Assembly: GCA_025351675.1 (NCBI GenBank)
Contig: JANXVK010000259.1
Span: forward strand, 1 to 10,004
Source of the DNA: Rhizobacter sp.
GTDB taxonomy: Bacteria; Pseudomonadota; Gammaproteobacteria; Burkholderiales; Burkholderiaceae_C
Reading direction: 5' to 3'
DNA: 10,004 nucleotides
Of the stretch, positions 1 to 10,004 are shown piece after piece (position 1 is the stretch's first letter; each line of letters opens with the position of its first letter). The translations under genes were made by a program, and so were the position numbers. Below the pieces are notes generated by a model, which did no database searches, was not told the DNA's origin, and was given only the letters and a program-made list of their open reading frames with translations.

Positions 1-1578
<1,578 letters not shown>

Positions 1579-1588
1579 CGCGCGGCCT

Positions 1589-3031
1589 TCATGTCGCGAC
1601 CTTGCGCAGCTTCGGCCGAAAGCTGCGCGCACGCGGGTCGAACGCATCGCGAACGCCGTCGGCAAACAGGTTCGCGGCCAGCACCAGCGTCACCATGAAG
1701 CCGAATGCCGCCGCGAACGACCACCACACCAGCGGATCGCGGCTCATCTCGGTCCGGGCGAGGTTGATCATCCCGCCGAAGCTGTTCATCGAAGGATCGA
1801 CGCCGACACCGACATACGACAGCACCGCTTCGTAAAGGATCAGTGCAGAGAAGTCGAGCACGGTCGTGATGATGATCAGATGCACCACATTCGGGAATAT
1901 GTGGCGCGCCATGATGCGCGACGAGCGCACGCCGAAAGCGGTCGCGGCCTGCACGTACTCGAGTTGCGCGAGCTTCATCGTCTCGGCGCGCAGCAGCCGA
2001 CACAGCGTCGACCAGCCGGTGAGACCCAGGATCACGCACAGCATGAACAGCCGCACGTCGGCGCGCTCGGCGCCGGTCTCGAACAGGTCGGGATGCGTGT
2101 CGATGAAGACCTGCATCATCAGCACACAGGCTGCGATCAACAGCACGTTCGGGATCGACGACAGCAAAGTGTAGAGATACTGCACGACCTCGTCGACCCA
2201 GCCGCGCAGGTAGCCCGAGACGATGCCGAGGCCGACCGCGAACGGCAGCGTCGCGATCGTCGACAGTGTGCCGATCACGAAGGCGGTGCGGATACTCTTG
2301 AGCGCCTGATAGAACACGTCGTTGCCGGTGCGGTCGGTTCCGAACACGTGGTAGTGCCGGGCGAGCGCGATCAGCGGGCCGAAGAACAGGCACAGCGCGA
2401 GCACCGTGACGAGCACGGTGCGCCACGGCAGATCGGTCTGGTTGTGCATCACGCTGCGCCAAGCCACGGCGAAGCCTTCGCGGTGTGCCCGCGCAACCGT
2501 CGACGCGACGGCGAGCGCGGCGATTGCCACCACCAGCACGCCCAGCGCCAGCCCGACCACCGTGCGCTGCAGCACGTCGCCAAGCCATTGCGAATCGTCC
2601 TTGAGCTCTTCGCCGCCATGCGCCAGCCGCGGGTAGACGCGCTCGATCTGCCCGCCGACCTCGACCGAATCCTTCGTGAACGCGCGCAACGCCAGCGGCG
2701 ACGAGTACGAGGTCTCGCGCCCGTCGACCAAGCGCGCGAGCGCGACATCGAGCAGCGATTCGGTGCGCGTGCTCCAGGCCTGTCGCTGCTGGGTGCCGGC
2801 GCTCGGCGCACGGTCGAGCTCACGGCGGAAGTGCACGCTGTCGATCGCCGCCACCGCCAAGAACAGCACAAGCACCACCGCCGAGCAGACCGCCGCACGG
2901 TCGCGCAACACCTTCAGCCAGGTCGCACGCAGGTTGCTGCTGGCGCGAACGCGAAACCCGTAGAACACCAGCAGCACCAGCGTCACGAGCACGACGACGT
3001 CGGACCACAGGATCACGATCTTCGGCAGCAT
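1589..3031 (-). CDS. ABC transporter permease, DppC/YejE type, enlarged N-terminus
   Basis: Second membrane subunit, 480 aa, against about 300 for DppC and 341 for E. coli YejE. The C-terminal half is canonical: VFGTDRTGNDVF (229-240), the EAA coupling loop QAATAFGVRSSRIMARHIFPN (361-381, quoted as two parts: QAATAFGVRS and SRIMARHIFPN), and the family-typical ending NLFADGVRDAFDP. The first 225 residues are unusual. There is an extra hydrophobic helix at about 10-26, another at 50-64, a polar loop of about 90 residues (65-155) probably in the periplasm, a helix at 156-178, and a further helix at 205-225 before the standard GTD motif. The ATG at 3031 is chosen because GAGG lies 8 nt upstream; a GTG at 3058 would overlap the previous gene. 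It starts 10 bp after the first permease and ends 11 bp before the ATPase start. It must pair with the first permease to form the channel. Confidence 0.92.
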   Translation of the reverse strand: MLPKIVILWSDVVVLVTLVLLVFYGFRVRASSNLRATWLKVLRDRAAVCSAVVLVLFLAVAAIDSVHFRRELDRAPSAGTQQRQAWSTRTESLLDVALARLVDGRETSYSSPLALRAFTKDSVEVGGQIERVYPRLAHGGEELKDDSQWLGDVLQRTVVGLALGVLVVAIAALAVASTVARAHREGFAVAWRSVMHNQTDLPWRTVLVTVLALCLFFGPLIALARHYHVFGTDRTGNDVFYQALKSIRTAFVIGTLSTIATLPFAVGLGIVSGYLRGWVDEVVQYLYTLLSSIPNVLLIAACVLMMQVFIDTHPDLFETGAERADVRLFMLCVILGLTGWSTLCRLLRAETMKLAQLEYVQAATAFGVRSSRIMARHIFPNVVHLIIITTVLDFSALILYEAVLSYVGVGVDPSMNSFGGMINLARTEMSRDPLVWWSFAAAFGFMVTLVLAANLFADGVRDAFDPRARSFRPKLRKVAT

Positions 3032-3041
3032 CAGGCGCGCC

Positions 3042-4025
3042 TCATGCAAGCCGAACACGCGGGTCGACGACCGTGTAGGCGACGTCGATGACGATGTAGC
3101 TGGCGATGTAGAGCAGCGAGCCGACGAACACCATCGAGCGCACGATCGCGAAATCCTGCCCCGTGATGGCCTCGATCACGTACGAGCCGAGGCCCGGGAT
3201 GCCGAAGAAGCTCTCGAACAACAGGCTGCCGAGAAATACGTAGGGCAGGTAGCTGCCCGCGCTGGTCAAAATGGGGATCAGCGCGTTGCGCAGCACATGG
3301 TCGAACAGCACCTTCGGCTCGCTCAGGCCCTTTGCCCGTGCGGTGCGCACGTAGTCGCGGCCGAGTTCCTCGAGGAACATCGCGCGGTACAGGCGCCCTT
3401 CACTGCCGAGGCGCGACAGCAGCGACAGCAGCACCGGCAGCACCAGAAAACGCGCCGCGTCCCAACCCGACTCGAAGCCCGAGATCGGCACCAGGTGGAA
3501 GACGCGCGAGAACAGGAACTGGCCGACGATGATGTAGAAGAGCGCGCTGATCGACAGCATCAGCACGCAGGTCACTACGCCCCAGAAGTCGATCGCCGAA
3601 TGCCGGAAGAACACCAGCAGCAACGCGAACGCGACGCTGACGACGATCTGCAGCAGAAACAGCGGCACCGCCAGTTGCAGGCTGATCAGCATGCGGGTCT
3701 TGATCTCGTGGCCGATGTCGGTCGCGGTCTTCGAATCCGATCGACCGAAGTCGAGCGCCATCAGCGAGACCGATCGATCCCAGAAGACCGTGCCAATCAC
3801 CTTCTGCGCGCCCTCGCCGCCGGCGTTCCAGTAGAGCGGCTTGTCGTAGCCGCGCTCGACCTTCCATTTCAGGATCTGTTCCTGCGTGACGCGTTTGCCG
3901 CCGATGTTGAGCCGCGCCATGTCGTCGGGCGTGTTGACGGTGAAGAACAGCATGAAGGTCACGAGGTTGACGCCAATCAGCACGAGCACGCCGTAGAACA
4001 CGCGGCGGACGAGGTAGTTCAGCAT
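3042..4025 (-). CDS. ABC transporter permease, DppB/YejB type
   Basis: First membrane subunit of the peptide importer, 327 aa, of the binding-protein-dependent permease superfamily (BPD_transp_1). It opens with the typical MLNYLVRRVF and a first membrane helix at about 9-30. A periplasmic loop follows with the B-subunit features GYDKPLYWN (59-67) and LDFGRS (91-96). Further helices are at about 113-139, 149-172, 200-215, 255-272 and 303-325. The EAA cytoplasmic coupling loop runs from about 220 to 250 (EELGRDYVRTARAKGLS, then HVLRNALIP), where it docks onto the ATPase, and is followed by the conserved FFGIPGLG. The start at 4025 is chosen from family resemblance; a GTG at 4052 would add nine residues and overlap the binding-protein gene. 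The gene follows the binding-protein stop by one base (TGAGATG), so it is probably translated by coupling. Size and order fit YejB, though the Dpp/Opp B subunits cannot be excluded. Confidence 0.93.
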   Translation of the reverse strand: MLNYLVRRVFYGVLVLIGVNLVTFMLFFTVNTPDDMARLNIGGKRVTQEQILKWKVERGYDKPLYWNAGGEGAQKVIGTVFWDRSVSLMALDFGRSDSKTATDIGHEIKTRMLISLQLAVPLFLLQIVVSVAFALLLVFFRHSAIDFWGVVTCVLMLSISALFYIIVGQFLFSRVFHLVPISGFESGWDAARFLVLPVLLSLLSRLGSEGRLYRAMFLEELGRDYVRTARAKGLSEPKVLFDHVLRNALIPILTSAGSYLPYVFLGSLLFESFFGIPGLGSYVIEAITGQDFAIVRSMVFVGSLLYIASYIVIDVAYTVVDPRVRLA

Positions 4026-4026
4026 C

Positions 4027-6252
4027 TCAGGTACGCGCTGTTTGGCGCTCACGGGCGCGGAATGCGCGCCGCGCGATCCACACGAACGCGAGTGCGGCCA
4101 GCGCGATCAGGCCCAGCGGCCAATAGCGTGGGCGATTCCATTCAGCTTGGAGCCGGGTGCGCAGCGGCGCATCGACCTTGTAGTACAGCGCGCGGTCGTT
4201 GGTGAACAGGCCGTACTTCGCATCGCCGACCCACTTCTGGTACGCCCCCGCGGCGTACGGAAAGTAGCCGAACGACCACGGCGCATCGCGGCGCAGGATG
4301 TCGACCATCTCGTCGATCAGCTTCTGCTTGGCCGGCCCGTCGTCGAGCAGCGCGAGTTGCTTGTAGCGTTTGTCGTACTCGGGGTTGTCGTAGTTCGCGG
4401 CGTTCTCGCCCTCGAACTTCGCCTTCGAGTTCGGGCCGTAGAGCAGGAACAGGAAGTTCTCGGCGTCGGGATAGTCGGCGTTCCAGCCCCACCAGAAGAT
4501 CTGCTGCTTGCCCTTGAGCATCTTCTCCTGGAACTGGTTGTAGTCGGTCGCACGCACCTCGAGCTGCACATTGAGCTTGGCGAACTGCTTGACCATCCAG
4601 TCGATCTCGGCCTTGTACTCGGGTGTGGGCACGCGCTGGTAATCGTAGTTCAGCACCAGCGGCTTGCCGCTCGCCGCGTCGCGCCCGTCCGGGTAGCCGG
4701 CCTGCGCGAGCAAGACCTTGGCTTCGTCGATCGGGCGCCGCATGATCTTGCCGTCGACGAGCGTGTGCGTGACTGGGTTGATGCCCTCGGGCGTGCCATG
4801 GCGGGAGCCGAACAGCCCGCCGGGCAGCGGCCCCATCGCCGCCTCGCCCGCCTTCTGCGTGAAGACGCGGCCGTAGCCCTCTTCCCAGTCGATTGCGATC
4901 GACAGCGCCTGACGCAGCTTGCGGTTCTTCAACTGCTGCACGGGCGTGTCGCCCTTGCCGATGACCGGATCGAGCCAATTGAAGCCGAGGTACCAGTTGT
5001 TCGGTTCGATGCTTTTCGGGAAGCGCATGCCGCGCTCGTCGAAGCGCTGCTTCACCGCGTCCGAGTCGTTCGCGTCGGCCAGAAAGTCGGGTCCCCAATC
5101 GGGGCGCTCGATCTCGGGCACATCGAGAAAGCCTTGCGTGAACTTGGCGCGCAGCGGCGTCTTGTCCTTCTCGGTGTTGAACACCAGCCGGTCGAGGAAG
5201 GGCAGGCGCTTGCCGCAGTCGTCGAGCAGGCCGAGCTCCTTGTCGCCGGGCATGCCTTCGCACGGGTACGTCATGCCGTGGTAGTTGGGGTTGCGCACGA
5301 ACACATGGCGGCGGTCGGGGTCGTACACGGTCGCCATGAACGGCCCGGTGCCCACCGGCCACACATCGAGCGACAGGCTGTTCTTCGCCATGCCGGGTTG
5401 CGCGTAGAACTTGTCGGCCTCCCACGGGATCGGCGCGGTGAAGGTCAGCGTCATCCAGTACTTCCACTGCGGGTACTTGCCCTTGATGCGGATGCGATAG
5501 GTGTACTTGTCGAGCACGACCGCGCCCGCCAGCGGGTACTTGCGAAAGTCGAGAAACGGCTTGTCGAGCGCGGCCGGGTCGAGGCCCTGGCGCAGCTTCC
5601 TGTCTTCTGCGCGGATCAACGGGCCGTAGTCTTTCAGCCCGATCACGTACTCCGAGAAGATGCCGTAGATCGGCGCCTCGATGCGCGGCGTGGCATGACG
5701 CTTCAGCGCGTAGACGAAGTCGTCGGCGACCAGCTCGCGCGTGCCGGTGTGGGTGAAATCGAGCGGCGTGTGCTTGTCACGCGTTTGCGCGTCGGTCAGC
5801 GCGTGGTGGAGGTATTCGCCCTTCTCGTCCTTCGCGAACGCGGGGTGCGGCGCGAACAGGATGCCCGGTTTGATGTGCACGTCGTAGTCGCTCTCGGCGA
5901 CCAGCTCGCCGGGCGCGTCGTCGGGCAGCGGCTTGCCGTCCTTGTCGAGGTAGTGCGGCGTGACGACTTCGGTCGCCGACTTCGGCACCAGCTCGTACGG
6001 GCGCTTGAGGTAGTGGTACGCGTACGGCGGCTCGTAGACCGCGTACAGGTAGGGCACCTCGTTCACCGCATACGACGCGGTCGGGTCGAGGTGGCGCGGC
6101 GAACGCTCCTGGAACGCGACGAACAAGGTGTTGGTCGCTTCGCTGCCCTTCGGGTTCGGGCTGTTGTCGCAGGCGACGAGCCCTGCCGCTGCCCCGATCG
6201 TCAGCAGCGCCGATGCCAGTGCCCGAGCGACTCGCTCAGGCGTGCGCCGCAT
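4027..6252 (-). CDS. Peptide ABC transporter solute-binding lipoprotein (family 5), C-terminally anchored
   Basis: This is the substrate-capturing component of a Dpp/Opp/Yej-type importer (SBP_bac_5 family). The 741 residues are long for the family, usually about 500-610. A lipoprotein signal (MRRTPERVARAL... with lipobox LVAC) places the lipidated Cys at residue 28; Asp and Asn follow at +2 and +3, which in E. coli retain lipoproteins in the inner membrane. Family hallmarks include PVGTGPF and the WWGWNADYPDAENFL region at about 587-601. A Cys pair at 331 and 346 may form a disulfide. Residues 710-726 form a hydrophobic helix followed by a basic end (RRAFRARERQ), an apparent C-terminal transmembrane anchor. 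The ATG at 6252 gives a proper Arg-rich n-region; an ATG at 6288 would add a hydrophobic leader before it. The start lies 17 bp inside ldcA, and the next gene starts 1 bp after the TGA. Substrate is not readable from sequence. Confidence 0.9.
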   Translation of the reverse strand: MRRTPERVARALASALLTIGAAAGLVACDNSPNPKGSEATNTLFVAFQERSPRHLDPTASYAVNEVPYLYAVYEPPYAYHYLKRPYELVPKSATEVVTPHYLDKDGKPLPDDAPGELVAESDYDVHIKPGILFAPHPAFAKDEKGEYLHHALTDAQTRDKHTPLDFTHTGTRELVADDFVYALKRHATPRIEAPIYGIFSEYVIGLKDYGPLIRAEDRKLRQGLDPAALDKPFLDFRKYPLAGAVVLDKYTYRIRIKGKYPQWKYWMTLTFTAPIPWEADKFYAQPGMAKNSLSLDVWPVGTGPFMATVYDPDRRHVFVRNPNYHGMTYPCEGMPGDKELGLLDDCGKRLPFLDRLVFNTEKDKTPLRAKFTQGFLDVPEIERPDWGPDFLADANDSDAVKQRFDERGMRFPKSIEPNNWYLGFNWLDPVIGKGDTPVQQLKNRKLRQALSIAIDWEEGYGRVFTQKAGEAAMGPLPGGLFGSRHGTPEGINPVTHTLVDGKIMRRPIDEAKVLLAQAGYPDGRDAASGKPLVLNYDYQRVPTPEYKAEIDWMVKQFAKLNVQLEVRATDYNQFQEKMLKGKQQIFWWGWNADYPDAENFLFLLYGPNSKAKFEGENAANYDNPEYDKRYKQLALLDDGPAKQKLIDEMVDILRRDAPWSFGYFPYAAGAYQKWVGDAKYGLFTNDRALYYKVDAPLRTRLQAEWNRPRYWPLGLIALAALAFVWIARRAFRARERQTART

Positions 6253-7207
6253 GATCGTGAACGTGGTCGTGATGATGGCCAACGCCATGCTGGTGATCCC
6301 AGCCGATCAGCACGTCGCGGCCCTGAACCAGCAAGGTCACGCGCGCGCCGACGGGCATCGTCACCTTGGTCGGTACGTGGCCGAACGGCAGGCCGGTGAG
6401 GATCGGCGTCTTCGTCAGCGTGCGCAGGTGCGCGACCACCGTCTTCATCGAGTAGCCGCGGTCGTGCGGTGCCTTGCGCCAGGCGCTGAATTCGCCGAGC
6501 ACGATGGCTTTTTGCGCATCGAGCACACCGGCCTGGTGCAATTGCAGCAGGTTGCGTTCGACACGGTACGGGTGCTCGTTCACGTCCTCGAGGAACAGCA
6601 CGCCGCCCTTGATGCGCGGAAAGTATTTCGTGCCGAGCAGCGAGTTGACCATGCACAGATTGCCGCCCCACAGCGTGCCCCGCGCCTCGAGGCCATCGAA
6701 GCCGGCTGCGGTGCGGAACCCGACCGCTTCGAGCGCGCCGCTCATCGCTTCGAGAAAGCAGTCGCGCGTAATCTCGTCGACACCGCCGGTTTCCTCGCTG
6801 CGGCCGAAGTCGTCGGCCGCCAGCGGGCCGGCCCAGGTGATGGCTTTCGCGCCCAGCCTGGGTTGCGCCAGCAGGCCGAGCTGCAGGGTCGTCATGTCGC
6901 TGTGGCCGACCCAGCGCGTGCCGTGCTCGATGCTGCGCGCGATGAGTGGCCAGTCGATGCGATCGAGCAGGCGCGTCAGGCCGTAGCCGCCGCGCGTAGC
7001 GAGCGCGATGCTCGGTGCTGCGTGCGCGATGCGGTGCAGAGCGGCGAGGCGCGTGTCGTCGTCACCGGCGAAGCGCTGGTGGCGGGCGCGGGCCGATTCG
7101 TCGACCTGTACCTGGAAGCCCAGCGCCTTGAGCCGCTTGGTGGCGAGCGTCAGCGGCGCGGATTTCACGAGCACGCCGGCCGGCGAGAACAGGGTCAGCA
7201 AGGTCAT
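6236..7207 (-). CDS. ldcA: LD-carboxypeptidase, peptidase family S66, His-rich tail
   Basis: Family S66 LD-carboxypeptidases remove the terminal D-Ala from murein tetrapeptides in the cytoplasm, so that the tripeptide can be reused. The 323-aa product keeps the family landmarks: RGGYG at 72-76, the nucleophile Ser103 in GHSDMT, the general-base Glu207 in LEDVNE, and His277 in GLPFGH. Their spacing matches the Ser-Glu-His triad known for the Pseudomonas enzyme. No signal peptide is seen. The C-terminus carries an unusual tail with 9 His among residues 305-323. I use the ATG at 7207; a GTG at 7219 would overlap the tadA stop as GTGA and give 327 residues. Neither has a clear Shine-Dalgarno, so coupling to tadA is likely. 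The stop lies inside the next gene, a peptide-binding protein. The related MccF peptidases, which inactivate microcin C, are the main alternative. Confidence 0.9.
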   Translation of the reverse strand: MTLLTLFSPAGVLVKSAPLTLATKRLKALGFQVQVDESARARHQRFAGDDDTRLAALHRIAHAAPSIALATRGGYGLTRLLDRIDWPLIARSIEHGTRWVGHSDMTTLQLGLLAQPRLGAKAITWAGPLAADDFGRSEETGGVDEITRDCFLEAMSGALEAVGFRTAAGFDGLEARGTLWGGNLCMVNSLLGTKYFPRIKGGVLFLEDVNEHPYRVERNLLQLHQAGVLDAQKAIVLGEFSAWRKAPHDRGYSMKTVVAHLRTLTKTPILTGLPFGHVPTKVTMPVGARVTLLVQGRDVLIGWDHQHGVGHHHDHVHDHAAHA

Positions 7208-7215
7208 CGGGGTGT

Positions 7216-8151
<936 letters not shown>

Positions 8152-8736
8152 TCAGCGGTCGCGCTTGGCTTGGTTGCGGCGACCCGCTGAAGCAACATGG
8201 CCCTGGATCCGTTGCTGGCCGGCAGCCTTGTGTTGCATCGCCTTGCGTGCCGCCAACGCGCTCTCACTGCCTGCCCCAAGCCCGGGCTTGCCTGCCGGGC
8301 CGCGGGCCGGAGCCTTCGCGCTGCGCTGCGGCGTGCGGCCGGCAAGTTCGGCAGCTTGCAGCTGCTTCTGCTTCAGCAGCACCAGCTTCGATTCAACCGC
8401 AGCGGTCTTGGCAGCGGTACGAAGGGCCGCAGCGTCGAGCTGTGCCAGTCGTTCTTCACAGCGCGCGAGCATCTCCTCGAACACCTGCACCTTTGTGGCG
8501 GTGCGCGCGTTCGCCGCTTCGTCGACGCCGACCTTGGTGGCCGTGCGGGCCCGCGTGGCCACCTTCTGGCGTTGCAGCAAATCCTGGAACTTGTCGCGCA
8601 GCGTGCGCACGCGCTTGATCTTGCCGCGCAGGTTGACTGGGGTCAGCGCCTTGAGCGCGTCGCCACGGCTCGCGGCGAAGAGGTCGAGTTCGGCGGCGTT
8701 CAGCAGCTTGCGGGCTTGGATCAGCGTAGTGGCCAT
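8152..8736 (-). CDS. Hypothetical 194-aa coiled-coil protein with basic disordered tail
   Basis: I cannot assign a function. The N-terminal two-thirds (about residues 1-130) is predicted largely helical and rich in Ala, Leu, Lys, Arg and Glu, with heptad-like stretches at 38-60 and 84-127. A short internal repeat ARTATKV occurs at residues 63-69 and 77-83, exactly 14 residues apart. From about residue 133 the chain turns Ala/Gly/Pro/Lys/Arg-rich with no hydrophobic core, which suggests a disordered, strongly basic tail ending in KRDR. No signal peptide or membrane segment is seen, so it is probably cytoplasmic. The ATG at 8736 is preceded by GAAGAGA about 5 nt upstream. The frame is open throughout with G/C-rich third positions typical of the neighbours, which supports real coding. 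A nucleic-acid or nucleoid-binding role would fit the charge, but that is only inference. I have a vague memory of similar N-termini in Burkholderiales hypothetical proteins. Confidence 0.75.
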   Translation of the reverse strand: MATTLIQARKLLNAAELDLFAASRGDALKALTPVNLRGKIKRVRTLRDKFQDLLQRQKVATRARTATKVGVDEAANARTATKVQVFEEMLARCEERLAQLDAAALRTAAKTAAVESKLVLLKQKQLQAAELAGRTPQRSAKAPARGPAGKPGLGAGSESALAARKAMQHKAAGQQRIQGHVASAGRRNQAKRDR

Positions 8737-8742
8737 TCTGGT

Positions 8743-8766
8743 CTCTTCGTGTGGTTGAGCGAAGAG
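8743..8766 (-). promoter_or_regulatory. Hairpin overlapping the ribosome-binding site of the 194-aa gene
   Basis: In the minus-strand transcript CTCTTCG (8766-8760) can pair perfectly with CGAAGAG (8749-8743) across a 10-nt loop. The 3' arm holds the only purine-rich stretch in front of the ATG at 8736 (GAAGAGA), so folding would hide the ribosome-binding site. A role in translation control is inference; a 7-bp stem could also be chance. Confidence 0.35.
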
Positions 8767-8812
8767 CCTAACACCGCCGCACGATCAGGCCGGGAAAGAA
8801 AGCGAATCCGAG

Positions 8813-8828
8813 CCGCTGCAGCAAGCGG
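8813..8828 (-). terminator. Weak stem-loop after guaA, possible terminator
   Basis: About 29 nt after the guaA stop the transcript reads CCGCT-(6 nt)-AGCGG, a 5-bp GC-rich stem, and a T-rich stretch (CTTTCTTT) follows roughly 10 nt later. This is the best terminator-like element in the 120-bp gap, but the stem is short and the T-rich run is not adjacent, so the call is weak. Confidence 0.2.
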
Positions 8829-8856
8829 TCGTTGCGGATGGCCTGGGGCGTTGGCC

Positions 8857-10004
<1,148 letters not shown>

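Overview
The window looks like a chromosomal segment of a high-GC betaproteobacterium, most likely a member of the Burkholderiales. The basis is the strongly G/C-biased third codon positions, the family resemblance of the proteins, and a guaA / tadA / LD-carboxypeptidase neighbourhood that I recall from that order. The taxonomic call is an inference. Every gene I can support lies on the minus strand, so transcription runs from high to low coordinates. No mobile element, tRNA, rRNA or CRISPR array was seen.

In transcription order the window holds nine genes. First comes the 3' two-thirds of guaA (GMP synthase, beginning beyond position 10004). After a 120-bp gap there is a 194-aa coiled-coil, basic-tailed protein of unknown function. 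After a 103-bp gap, which contains an 8-bp-stem hairpin, there is a tightly packed run of seven genes: an 86-aa single-pass membrane protein, tadA (tRNA A34 deaminase), ldcA (LD-carboxypeptidase, peptidase family S66), and a four-gene ABC importer. The importer has a 741-aa family-5 solute-binding lipoprotein, a DppB/YejB-type permease, an enlarged DppC/YejE-type permease, and a fused double ATPase cut off by the window edge at position 1.

The seven genes overlap or nearly touch: an ATGA overlap between the 86-aa gene and tadA, a possible GTGA overlap between tadA and ldcA, a 17-bp overlap between ldcA and the binding protein, a 1-bp gap, a 10-bp gap and finally an 11-bp gap. They are probably one transcription unit with translational coupling.

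The gene order of the importer (binding protein, permease, permease, fused ATPase) is that of YejABEF rather than of Dpp/Opp, where the two ATPases are separate genes. Yej-type importers are known to carry muropeptides in Agrobacterium and microcin C in E. coli, and family S66 contains both LdcA (murein recycling) and MccF (microcin C immunity). The overlap of an S66 peptidase with a Yej-type importer is therefore the main functional signal here: import of a peptide, plausibly a cell-wall peptide, followed by cytoplasmic L,D-cleavage. Unusual details are a binding protein that seems anchored to the inner membrane at both ends, a permease with an N-terminal expansion, and a histidine-rich tail on LdcA.
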